Source of the DNA: an uncultured Pseudomonadota bacterium
GTDB taxonomy: Bacteria; Pseudomonadota; Gammaproteobacteria; Burkholderiales; SG8-39
Reading direction: 5' to 3'
DNA: 8,270 nt
Assembly (NCBI GenBank): GCA_903895005.1
Contig: CAITSH010000431.1
Coordinates: forward strand, 1 to 8,270
Part shown: piece by piece, positions 1 to 6,210 of the stretch
Numbering within the stretch: the stretch's first letter is position 1
How the letters are laid out: every line of letters starts with the position of its first letter
Translations under genes and position numbers: made by a program
Notes under the pieces: model-generated
Databases searched by the model: none
Told to the model about the DNA's origin: nothing
What the model saw: only the letters and a program-made list of their open reading frames with translations

Positions 1-24
1 GCCACCGCAAGGTGGCTTTTTCTT
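1..24 (+). terminator. Rho-independent terminator of an off-window + strand gene
   Basis: GCCACC (1-6), a GCAA tetraloop (7-10) and GGTGGC (11-16) form a perfect 6-bp GC-rich stem, followed directly by TTTTTCTTT. This is the classic layout of an intrinsic terminator read on the + strand. No + strand gene in the window ends here, so it most likely ends a gene lying just left of position 1. Whether it also works on the - strand depends on bases outside the window. Confidence 0.75.
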
Positions 25-47
25 TGGGCTTGCCCGATCACACAGGC

Positions 48-81
48 AAAAAAATGGGCGGCTTGCTTGCGCAAGTCGCCC
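48..81 (-). terminator. Rho-independent terminator of acs
   Basis: On the - strand, bases 81 to 56 read as a 10-bp stem with one A/C mismatch (arms GGGCGACTTG and CAAGCCGCCC) around a 6-base loop CGCAAG. An A and then seven T residues follow (complement of 54-48). It lies about 57 bases past the acs stop codon, so it is the expected end of the acs transcript. Together with the + strand terminator at 1-24 it forms a tail-to-tail barrier between acs and its off-window neighbour. Confidence 0.85.
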
Positions 82-137
82 GAATCCTTCTCCTCCTCCT
101 TATTGTTCTTTACTGTACTGCCATCACAGCGCGTGCA

Positions 138-2108
138 TCACAGCTGCTGCTTGAGTTGCTCCAATATGGCCGGATTTTCCAGCGTCGATACGTCTTGGAC
201 AATGTCCTCGCCTTTGGCAATCGACCGAAGCAGCCGGCGCATGATCTTGCCGGAGCGGGTTTTCGGCAGGTTATCACCAAACCGAATGTCCTTGGGTTTT
301 GCGATCGGACCGATTTCCTTGGCCACCCAGTCGCGCAACTCCTTGGCAATGCGCAGCGCCTCGTCGCCGGTGGGACGCGGGCCTTTGAGCACGACAAAGG
401 CGCAGACCGCTTCGCCGGTCAGTTCATCAGGCCGACCCACCACCGCCGCCTCCGCCACCAGGGCGGTATTGGCCACCAGCGCAGACTCGATTTCCATGGT
501 CCCGAGCCGGTGACCCGAGACGTTAAGCACATCATCGATGCGCCCCATGATCCGGTAGTAGCCCTCCTCGTCGGTGCTCGCGCCGTCGCCGGCAAGGTAA
601 TACTTGCCCTGGAAGTCCTCCGGGAAATAGCTTTTCTTGTAACGCTCAGGGTCCCCCCATATCGTGCGGATCATGGAAGGCCACGGCCGCTTGATCACCA
701 GGATGCCACCCTTGCCACGCCCGACCGGGTGGCCAATCTCATCGACAATATCGGTGATGATCCCCGGCAGCGGAAAGGTGCAAGACCCCGGCTTGGTCGG
801 CGTCACGCCCGGCAGCGGCGTGATCAAATGTCCGCCTGTTTCGGTCTGCCACCAGGTGTCGACGATGGGGCAACGCCCGCCGCCGACTGTCTCGTGGTAC
901 CACATCCACGCCTCCGGGTTGATCGGCTCGCCGACGGTGCCAAGGATGCGCAGCGTCGACAGGTCATATTTTTTCGGCAGGTCACCGCCGGCCTTGATCA
1001 ATGAGCGGATCGCTGTCGGCGCCGTATAAAACACGCTGACCTTGTGATCCTGGATCATTCGCCAGAAGCGTCCTGCATCCGGGTACACCGGCACGCCCTC
1101 GAACACCACCTCGGTCGCTCCCACCGCCAGCGGCCCGTAGGTCACATACGAGTGCCCCGTAACCCAGCCGACGTCAGCCGTGCACCAGAACACGTCGCTT
1201 GGCTTGTGGTCAAACACCCACTTCATCGTGAGGATGGTCCACAACAAATAACCACCTGTGGAGTGCTGTACGCCCTTTGGCTTGCCCGTCGACCCGGAGG
1301 TATAGAGAATAAACAAGGGGTGCTCTGCGTTCACCCAAGTCGGCTCGCAGGTGTCGGCTTGGCCGCGCGTCGCCTCGTCCCACCACATATCGCGGCCGGC
1401 AGTCATGGCAATGCTTGACCCAGAGCGCTTGTACACCACCACTTTCTTGATGCCCTCACATCCGCCAAGCGCGATGCCTTCATCAACGATCGGCTTGAGC
1501 GGAATTTCCTTGCCGCCGCGGAATTGGCCGTCAGCGGTAATAACCGACACCGCACCCGCATCGATGATGCGCTCCTGCAGGCTCTTGGCGGAAAAACCGC
1601 CGAACACCACCGAATGCGTCGCGCCTATGCGCGCGCAGGCCTGCATCGCCACGACCGCCTGTATCGACATCGGCATGTAAATGATGACACGGTCGCCAGT
1701 CTTGATGCCCATGGCCTTGAGGCCGTTGGCGAAGCGACAAACCTCGTGATACAGCTGCTGGTAGGTGATCTTGGTGACCTTGCCGTCATCCGCCTCAAAA
1801 ATAATAGCGATCTTGTCGGGGATGGTTTTCAGGTGCCGGTCAAGGCAGTTGTACGAGGCGTTGAGTTCACCGTCGTAAAACCATTTAAAGAACGGCGCCT
1901 TCGATTCGTCCAGCGTTTTGGTAAACGGCTTGCGCCAGAGCAGGTGCTCGCGGGCAAGCCGCGCCCAAAAGCCCTCGAAGTCGCGACCGGCTTCGTCGCA
2001 CAGCGCCTTGTAGGCGGCCATCCCGGACACGTTGGCATTTTTGATAAATTCCGGCGAGGGCGGGAATACCCGCGTTTCGCTTAGAACCGATTCAATGGCA
2101 GCAGACAT
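138..2108 (-). CDS. acs: Acetyl-CoA synthetase, AMP-forming
   Basis: This enzyme makes acetyl-CoA from acetate, ATP and CoA through an acetyl-AMP intermediate in the cytoplasm, the high-affinity route for acetate use and recovery. The 656-residue product matches the usual length (about 650) and appears intact. Visible motifs, in order: the N-terminal ACS region (FEGFWARLA, 44-52); the phosphate-binding loop [11 protein letters not shown] (269-279); WWQTETGG (419-426), where the tryptophans narrow the acyl pocket to acetate; YYLAGDGA (503-510); the hinge and adenylate motif [15 protein letters not shown] (522-536); and PKTRSGK with catalytic Lys621, the lysine that protein acetyltransferases switch off by acetylation in Salmonella Acs. 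The ATG at 2108 has AAGGAG seven bases upstream, which supports this start. The gene stands alone on the - strand, diverges from the ligase gene, and has its own terminator. Acs identity is very secure. Confidence 0.97.
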   Translation of the reverse strand: MSAAIESVLSETRVFPPSPEFIKNANVSGMAAYKALCDEAGRDFEGFWARLAREHLLWRKPFTKTLDESKAPFFKWFYDGELNASYNCLDRHLKTIPDKIAIIFEADDGKVTKITYQQLYHEVCRFANGLKAMGIKTGDRVIIYMPMSIQAVVAMQACARIGATHSVVFGGFSAKSLQERIIDAGAVSVITADGQFRGGKEIPLKPIVDEGIALGGCEGIKKVVVYKRSGSSIAMTAGRDMWWDEATRGQADTCEPTWVNAEHPLFILYTSGSTGKPKGVQHSTGGYLLWTILTMKWVFDHKPSDVFWCTADVGWVTGHSYVTYGPLAVGATEVVFEGVPVYPDAGRFWRMIQDHKVSVFYTAPTAIRSLIKAGGDLPKKYDLSTLRILGTVGEPINPEAWMWYHETVGGGRCPIVDTWWQTETGGHLITPLPGVTPTKPGSCTFPLPGIITDIVDEIGHPVGRGKGGILVIKRPWPSMIRTIWGDPERYKKSYFPEDFQGKYYLAGDGASTDEEGYYRIMGRIDDVLNVSGHRLGTMEIESALVANTALVAEAAVVGRPDELTGEAVCAFVVLKGPRPTGDEALRIAKELRDWVAKEIGPIAKPKDIRFGDNLPKTRSGKIMRRLLRSIAKGEDIVQDVSTLENPAILEQLKQQL

Positions 2109-2115
2109 GGTCTCA

Positions 2116-2121
2116 CTCCTT
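2116..2121 (-). promoter_or_regulatory. Ribosome binding site of acs
   Basis: On the - strand these bases read AAGGAG, a near-perfect Shine-Dalgarno sequence, with a 7-base spacer to the ATG at 2108-2106. It fixes the acs start and predicts efficient translation. Confidence 0.85.
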
Positions 2122-2305
2122 CAGTGTGATGCTCGATCCGTGGCGCCGGTCGTGACTTGACCCTGATAGGAGATCCCCGGCGACGCACGCCTTGGAACCT
2201 GGCAAACGGTTCGACGCTGTTTTTTGATATTTTGTTGATGTTTTGTTTGTGGCTCGACTACGAATGCCGATCATTGAGGGTTGTCACTCTTACGCCAAGC
2301 TTACA

Positions 2306-2334
2306 TTGACTGATATCCGCAATTCAAGACTAAT
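2306..2334 (+). promoter_or_regulatory. Possible sigma-70 promoter for the ligase gene
   Basis: TTGACT (2306-2311, five of six -35 consensus bases) is separated by 17 bases from ACTAAT (2329-2334, four of six -10 bases). It points toward the ligase gene and would start transcription near 2341, just before the inverted repeat at 2345-2362. The -10 box lacks the important leading TA, so this is only a candidate. A competing pair is TTGACG (2422-2427) with TACCGT (2446-2451). Confidence 0.25.
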
Positions 2335-2344
2335 CCACGGTTTT

Positions 2345-2362
2345 ATATGGGGATTTCCATAT
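2345..2362. promoter_or_regulatory. Inverted repeat, possible operator
   Basis: ATATGG (2345-2350) and CCATAT (2357-2362) are perfect 6-bp inverted arms around a 6-base centre, GGATTT. The 18-bp size and symmetry suit a dimeric transcription factor. The site lies between acs and the ligase in AT-rich DNA. The regulator is unknown. Confidence 0.4.
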
Positions 2363-2390
2363 CAGTTGAGAACAGCTCTCGATTGAATTC

Positions 2391-2420
2391 AAGATATCTT
2401 ATATAAGACATAAGACAAGA
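2391..2420. promoter_or_regulatory. Nested palindromes with repeated ATAAGA half-sites, probable operator
   Basis: AAGATATCTT (2391-2400) and TCTTATATAAGA (2397-2408) are perfect palindromes that share four bases. The right arm continues as two direct copies of ATAAGAC (2403-2409 and 2410-2416) and a last AAGA (2417-2420). Half-sites thus recur at close spacing in both orientations, as in operators bound cooperatively by dimers. The array ends just before TTGACG at 2422, which could be a -35 box, and lies about 100 bases before the preferred ligase start. Control of the ligase gene, and perhaps acs, is inferred; the regulator cannot be named. Confidence 0.5.
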
Positions 2421-2508
2421 ATTGACGCAATTTTCCCGTCGATGCTACCGTGAGGCTGACGGCATCCCATCGGCCCTCCGGCAAAACTTTGTAATCCCCG
2501 ACACATCC

Positions 2509-4146
2509 ATGGCAAAACCCGCCCCGTATCCCGCGTGGACTTGGGACATTCCCGAATTATTCAACATCGGCGCAGCCTGCCTCGATGCCCATCTCGCCAC
2601 ACCCCGGTCCGGCCAGGTTGCGATCGTTGTCGAAGATGAGGAATCGGGCGTGTCCCAAGCCTCTTATGCCGAGCTCGCCGCGCGCTCTTCAAAATTCGCA
2701 CAGCTGCTGCGAAACCTCGGCATTGCAGCCGGCGACCGCGTGCTCATCCGCCTGCCCAACTGCCTCGACTATCCGACGGCCTTTCTCGGCACGATGAAAC
2801 GCGGCGCGATCAGCCTACCCACATCGACCCTGCTCACCGCCGACGAGGTGCTATACCTTGCCCGGGACTCCGGCGCCCGCGTGATGGTCGTGGACAAAAA
2901 AGCCTGGCGGCAACTTGCGCCCACATTCGCCGGCAACGGCACCATAGCAACCGTGCTGCTATCCGGTCCGGGCACCAGTCTGGAAGCGGGCGACATACGC
3001 GCACTTGACCTCGATGCCGAGCTCGCAAAAATAGACTCCTGGGAAAAGCCGCATGCCACACGCGCCGCCGACCCCGCCTACCTGGTCTACACCTCCGGAA
3101 CCACCGGTTATCCCAAGGGCGTGCTGCATGCACACCGCTCGCTGCTTGGGCGCGCGCCGGCGGCCGAATACTGGTTCGATTTTGACCCGTCGCGCACCGA
3201 CCGCATCATGCACTCGGGCAAGTTCAACTGGACCTATGTGCTGGGCACGGCGATGATGGACCCGCTTTATCGCGGCAAAACGGTCATCGTCTACGAGGGC
3301 AAAAACGACGCTACCACCTGGCCGCGCCTGATCGCCAAGCACCAGGCGAGCATCTTCATCGGAGTGCCCACGGTGTTTCGGCAAATCATCCAGAAAACCG
3401 CCCTCGCCAAACAGGATGTGCCCACACTGCGCCATTGCATGAGCGCCGGCGAGCACCTATCCGACGAAGTGCTGTCGCTGTGGCGCGAGCGCTTCGGCAG
3501 GGACATCTACGAAGCCGTCGGCATGAGCGAGTTTTCCTACTACCTGTCACAAAGCCCGCACCGGCCCATCCGCCCCGGCAGTGCGGGCTTCCCGCAACCC
3601 GGTCACGACATCAAGTTGCTCGACCCGGAAACGCTCACCGAGGTAAAAGCCGGTGAAGAAGGCATGATTTGCGTGCCGGCGGACGATCCGGGTCTCTTTC
3701 TCTCTTACTGGAACCTGCCGGAGGAAACCGCGCGCTTGAGGCATGACGGCTGGTTTTTCACCGGCGACTACGCACGCTACGACGAGGACGGTTACATCTG
3801 GTTCCTCGGCCGCAAGGACGACATCATCAAAAGTTTCGGCTATCGTGTTTCACCCTATGAGGTGGAACGCATCATGAAGTCGCACGCGGCGGTTGCCGAC
3901 TGCGCCTGCGTCGCCGAAGAAACCGAAAAGGACAAGGTTCTCGTGGTCGCCTACATCATCGCGCAAGCGGGCGCCGTCGTTACGCCTGACGAATTGCTCG
4001 CCTTCGGCCGGAAGCACCTTGCAAGTTACAAGGCGCCCAAAGCCATTTACCTCGCCGGCGATTTCCCGCGCACCAAGAATGGCAAGATCCTGCGTCGCGC
4101 CATCAAGCCCGCGATTGCCAGCAGCCGCTCCGAAAACAGCGTTTGA
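2509..4146 (+). CDS. Acyl-CoA ligase of the benzoate / medium-chain acid type
   Basis: This adenylate-forming enzyme activates a carboxylic acid to its CoA thioester with ATP, giving AMP and pyrophosphate; the acid is not known. From the ATG at 2509 it has 545 residues, normal for benzoate-CoA or medium-chain acyl-CoA ligases and about 110 shorter than Acs. Motifs: phosphate-binding loop YTSGTTGYPKG (194-204), GKFNWTY (237-243), AGEHLSDE (313-320), YEAVGMSE (334-341), WFFTGD (415-420), hinge motif GRKDDIIKSFGYRV (434-447) and catalytic Lys526 in RTKNGK. The acetate-pocket motif WWQTETGG of Acs is absent, replaced by YEAVGMSE, so a larger acid is likely. The start is uncertain. A TTG at 2422 is in frame and adds 29 residues unlike the family, and it overlaps a possible -35 box. 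ATG 2509 gives the expected MAKPAPYPAWTWDIPE beginning but has no clear ribosome binding site. The gene stands alone and converges on the Bug gene with a 13-base gap. Confidence 0.9.
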   Translation: MAKPAPYPAWTWDIPELFNIGAACLDAHLATPRSGQVAIVVEDEESGVSQASYAELAARSSKFAQLLRNLGIAAGDRVLIRLPNCLDYPTAFLGTMKRGAISLPTSTLLTADEVLYLARDSGARVMVVDKKAWRQLAPTFAGNGTIATVLLSGPGTSLEAGDIRALDLDAELAKIDSWEKPHATRAADPAYLVYTSGTTGYPKGVLHAHRSLLGRAPAAEYWFDFDPSRTDRIMHSGKFNWTYVLGTAMMDPLYRGKTVIVYEGKNDATTWPRLIAKHQASIFIGVPTVFRQIIQKTALAKQDVPTLRHCMSAGEHLSDEVLSLWRERFGRDIYEAVGMSEFSYYLSQSPHRPIRPGSAGFPQPGHDIKLLDPETLTEVKAGEEGMICVPADDPGLFLSYWNLPEETARLRHDGWFFTGDYARYDEDGYIWFLGRKDDIIKSFGYRVSPYEVERIMKSHAAVADCACVAEETEKDKVLVVAYIIAQAGAVVTPDELLAFGRKHLASYKAPKAIYLAGDFPRTKNGKILRRAIKPAIASSRSENSV

Positions 4147-4153
4147 ATCCCGA

Positions 4154-4167
4154 AGGACTTCAGTCCT
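4154..4167. repeat. Small hairpin at the convergent gene junction
   Basis: AGGACT (4154-4159) and AGTCCT (4162-4167) are perfect inverted arms around TC, folding best as a 5-bp stem with a 4-base loop. It covers the stop codon of the - strand Bug gene and begins eight bases past the ligase stop. Neither strand has an adjacent T-run; on the + strand a T-run comes only at about 4182-4187. A weak two-way terminator or 3' end protector is possible. Confidence 0.35.
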
Positions 4168-5110
4168 GCAACTCGATCTTCGCTTTTTTCACCGTATCAG
4201 CCCAGCGGGCGACCTCGCCGTGCACCCGCGCGGCAAAACCCTCGGGGGTGGACTTTGACGGACGAATGGCCAGCGCCTGCAGCCTCGCAATAACCTCGGG
4301 TGAGTCGAGTGCACGCAATACCGCCGCGCGCAGCGTCGCGATGGCGGCCGCCGGCGTATCACGCGGAACAAAAATCCCGTACCAAAGCGTGAAATCGTAA
4401 CCGGGCAGGAACTCGCGCATCGCCGGCACATCCGGTAATTGCGACAATCGCTCGGTGTTGGTGGTGGCAAGCGCGCGCAACTTGCCCGAGCGGATGTGCG
4501 CATCCGTATCAAGAAAGCCGGCCACCGACATGTCCACCCGGCCGGCCAGCAAATCCTGCATCGATGCCGCCACGCCCTTGTACGGGACCACGGTAATGTC
4601 GCCGCCGGTGAGTGCTTTGAACAACTCGGCCGGGTGCGAGGCGCCACCGGAACCATAGGTCAATTTACCTGGCGTCGATTTGGCCAGCTGCGCCAGTTCC
4701 TGCACCGTGCGCACCGGAAGGTCTGCGCGCACTACCCACAAGGTGGGCGACACGCCGATTTCCACCACCGGGACGAAATCGTTCTCCATGCTGTAACCGA
4801 GCTTGCGATAAAAACTCTGGTTGGCCGCATGGATGGTAGACAGGATGGTGATGGTATAGCCGTCAGGCGCCGATTTCGCGCCGGCTTCCGCGCCGATATT
4901 GCCGCCCGCCCCGACCTTGTTCTCGACGATCATGGGCTGGCCGAGGATTTCGCCAGCGCGCTGCATGACCGTGCGCGCCACAACATCAGTTCCCGCACCG
5001 GCGGCGAATGGCACAACCAGGCGAACCGCCTTGTTAGGGTAAGCCTGCGCGATTGCTGCGCCGGGTATCAGCCACGCTGCGGCGGCCAGTATTGCGATGG
5101 AGCGGAACAT
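4160..5110 (-). CDS. Bug-type (TctC-like) periplasmic binding protein, distal copy
   Basis: A tripartite tricarboxylate receptor family protein that should bind a small carboxylate in the periplasm and hand it to a TctAB-type carrier or act as a sensor. The 316 residues are normal for the family. A signal peptide is clear: a hydrophobic stretch at about 4-20 and a likely cut after AIA (19-21). There is no lipobox cysteine. Family marks are VRLVVPFAAGAGTD (29-42), VGAGGNIGAEAGAKSAPDGYT (66-86), VVPYKG (174-179), LRAL (211-214) and LWYGIFVP (242-249). Two points differ from the neighbouring Bug: the ligand loop has GAG where GGS is usual (38-40), and the loop at 152-164 is four residues shorter. 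The ATG at 5110 has AAGG six bases upstream. It lies 119 bases after the first Bug gene, so it may be co-transcribed or separately controlled. No TctA or TctB gene lies in the window. The ligand cannot be predicted. Confidence 0.92.
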   Translation of the reverse strand: MFRSIAILAAAAWLIPGAAIAQAYPNKAVRLVVPFAAGAGTDVVARTVMQRAGEILGQPMIVENKVGAGGNIGAEAGAKSAPDGYTITILSTIHAANQSFYRKLGYSMENDFVPVVEIGVSPTLWVVRADLPVRTVQELAQLAKSTPGKLTYGSGGASHPAELFKALTGGDITVVPYKGVAASMQDLLAGRVDMSVAGFLDTDAHIRSGKLRALATTNTERLSQLPDVPAMREFLPGYDFTLWYGIFVPRDTPAAAIATLRAAVLRALDSPEVIARLQALAIRPSKSTPEGFAARVHGEVARWADTVKKAKIELQD

Positions 5111-5139
5111 GCTGTGCCTTCAATCTAAGGAATGTAAAT

Positions 5140-5155
5140 CCCGTCTGCGGACGGG
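5140..5155 (-). repeat. Hairpin in the leader of the distal Bug gene, weak terminator or attenuator candidate
   Basis: CCCGTC (5140-5145) and GACGGG (5150-5155) form a perfect 6-bp GC-rich stem with a 4-base loop. On the - strand it is followed by ATTTACATT, a poor but T-containing tail, and it lies 29 bases before the distal Bug start. It could reduce read-through from the first Bug gene, giving unequal expression, or simply structure the leader. Confidence 0.4.
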
Positions 5156-5160
5156 GGATG

Positions 5161-5175
5161 GTGACACAGTGTAAC
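5161..5175. promoter_or_regulatory. Imperfect palindrome between the Bug genes, possible operator
   Basis: GTGACAC and GTGTAAC are 7-base arms around a single A, symmetric except for one position (C against A). It sits mid-way in the 119-base gap and next to the short AT-rich stretch at 5172-5181. A regulator site controlling the distal Bug gene alone is possible. No strong promoter boxes were found nearby. Confidence 0.3.
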
Positions 5176-5199
5176 TATTTTCTGCCGGCACATCGCCAC

Positions 5200-5218
5200 C
5201 CGCACCACCCCGGTGCGG
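5200..5218 (-). repeat. GC-rich hairpin after the first Bug gene
   Basis: CCGCACC (5200-5206) and GGTGCGG (5212-5218) form a perfect 7-bp stem with a 5-base loop. On the - strand it starts 11 bases after the TAA stop of the upstream Bug gene. No T-run follows, so it is not a standard terminator. A stem of this kind at a 3' end can protect the upstream message from exonucleases, which would raise expression of the hydratase, transferase and first Bug genes relative to the last gene. Confidence 0.45.
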
Positions 5219-5229
5219 CACTGCAGGCT

Positions 5230-6210
5230 TTAGTCCGCCTTCATGCCCGCCGCTCTGACCACCGCTCCCCAGCGTGCGATTTCGCTTTTTATATACGCAT
5301 CGAATTGCTCGGGTGTCCCGGCCGCGGAAATCGCCCCCTCGGTATTGAGGCGTTCGAGCATTTCTTTCGACTGCATGATCTTGCGAATTTCGGCGTTCAG
5401 CTTTGCGACAATATCCCTGGGCGTTCCCGCCGGCGCGACGACGCCGTACCACTGCGTGGCATCGAAGCCGGGCACCCCCGACTCCGCCACCGTGGGAATC
5501 TGCGCCAGCGCCGGAATGCGCTGCGGACTGGAAACGCCCAGCGCTCGTATGCGTCCAGACTGCACATGTGGCATCACCGCCGGTGCTCCGGTCATGGTCA
5601 TCGAAACTTGTCCCGCAATGAGGTCAGTCACCGAGGGGCCCGTCCCCTTGTACGGGACGTGTACGATGTCGGTCTTGGTTTGCAGCTTGAAATACTCGAC
5701 GGCAAGGTGCGCGGCGCTGCCGTTGCCGCCGGAACTGTAATTGAGCTTGCCCGGGTTGGCGCGGGCGTAGGCGACAAGATCGGCAACCGTTTTCGCAGGC
5801 AGCGAGGGATGCACCACCAGCACATTGGGGACCAGCGCCACCAGGGACACCGGTGTGAAGTCCTTCACCGGGTCGTAGCTGAGCCTCGGATACAGCGCCA
5901 CGTTCACCGCGAGCGTGCCGATATGCCCCATCAGGAGCGTATAGCCGTCGGCCGGCGCCTTTGCCGCGAGATCGGCGCCGATGGTCCCGCCCGCCCCGCC
6001 GCGATTATCGACAATGACCTGCTGCCCCCAGGCTTCTGAGAGTTTCTGTGCAAGCGAACGACCGAGAATATCTGTGGACCCGCCGGGAGGGAAAGGAATA
6101 ATCAGGCGTATCGGCTTGGCCGGGTAAGACTGGGCCAGCACGGAACCGGAGAAAGGAGCCAGCAGTCCGACCGCGAGGAAGAGCCGTGCGATGACGCCGC
6201 GAATGTTCAT
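5230..6210 (-). CDS. Bug-type (TctC-like) periplasmic binding protein, operon copy
   Basis: A second tripartite tricarboxylate receptor, 326 residues, expected to bind the organic acid that the operon degrades. A signal peptide is visible: Arg4 and Arg9, a hydrophobic core at about 10-20, and a likely cut after VLA (24-26). The mature part starts QSYPAKPIRLIIPFPPGGSTD, with the standard carboxylate-binding loop PFPPGGSTD (39-47). Other family marks are GGAGGTIGADLAAKAPADGYT (71-91), the full-length loop YSSGGNGSAAHLAVEYF (158-174) and VPYKG (185-189). Its start overlaps the CoA-transferase stop by four bases (ATGA, 6207-6210), and GGAAAGG lies six bases upstream, so translation is coupled and co-expression with the CoA enzymes is nearly certain. 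It is clearly related to the distal Bug but too different to be a recent duplicate. No membrane carrier subunits lie in the window, as is common for Bug genes in Burkholderiales. The ligand is unknown; a C4-C5 dicarboxylate is a reasonable guess from context. Confidence 0.93.
   Translation of the reverse strand: MNIRGVIARLFLAVGLLAPFSGSVLAQSYPAKPIRLIIPFPPGGSTDILGRSLAQKLSEAWGQQVIVDNRGGAGGTIGADLAAKAPADGYTLLMGHIGTLAVNVALYPRLSYDPVKDFTPVSLVALVPNVLVVHPSLPAKTVADLVAYARANPGKLNYSSGGNGSAAHLAVEYFKLQTKTDIVHVPYKGTGPSVTDLIAGQVSMTMTGAPAVMPHVQSGRIRALGVSSPQRIPALAQIPTVAESGVPGFDATQWYGVVAPAGTPRDIVAKLNAEIRKIMQSKEMLERLNTEGAISAAGTPEQFDAYIKSEIARWGAVVRAAGMKAD

Larger units (their letters stand above)
2109..2508. promoter_or_regulatory. 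Divergent control region between acs and the ligase gene
   Basis: This 400-base stretch (313 bases if the ligase began at the TTG at 2422) separates two head-to-head genes and must hold both promoters. The acs-proximal part (2109-2217) resembles coding DNA in base composition and holds only the acs ribosome binding site. The part from 2218 to 2421 is clearly AT-rich, with a T-rich run on the + strand at 2218-2250 (A-rich on the - strand, a possible UP-type element for acs). Three inverted repeats lie within 2345-2408. I could not find a convincing -35/-10 pair for acs, so its promoter stays unplaced. No small ORF with a good ribosome binding site and no RNA gene was recognised. Confidence 0.7.

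Noticed and set aside
12..1004. Long + strand open frame (330 codons) opposite acs
   Set aside because: It lies antisense to the unmistakable acs gene, has no family resemblance, and overlaps both terminator hairpins. Such frames are common opposite GC-rich genes.
2198..2215. TGGCAAACGGTTCGAC as a sigma-54 promoter
   Set aside because: The -24 GG is present but the -12 GC is not at the required spacing.
2218..2252. T-rich stretch as an IHF site for acs
   Set aside because: The best matches to the IHF consensus on either strand carry two mismatches, so no site is claimed. Only an AT-rich, possibly UP-like, segment is noted.
4439..5128. + strand open frame (229 codons) opposite the distal Bug
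   Set aside because: It is antisense to a clear signal-peptide-bearing Bug gene and shows no domain or ribosome binding site of note.
5053..6039. Long + strand open frame (328 codons) opposite the Bug genes
   Set aside because: It runs across two Bug genes and their spacer, is rich in Arg and His as shadow frames are, and has no recognisable motif.
4160..6210. Recent tandem duplication of the Bug genes
   Set aside because: The two proteins share family motifs only, with many substitutions and a 4-residue loop difference, so the pair is an old paralog set or independent recruitment.
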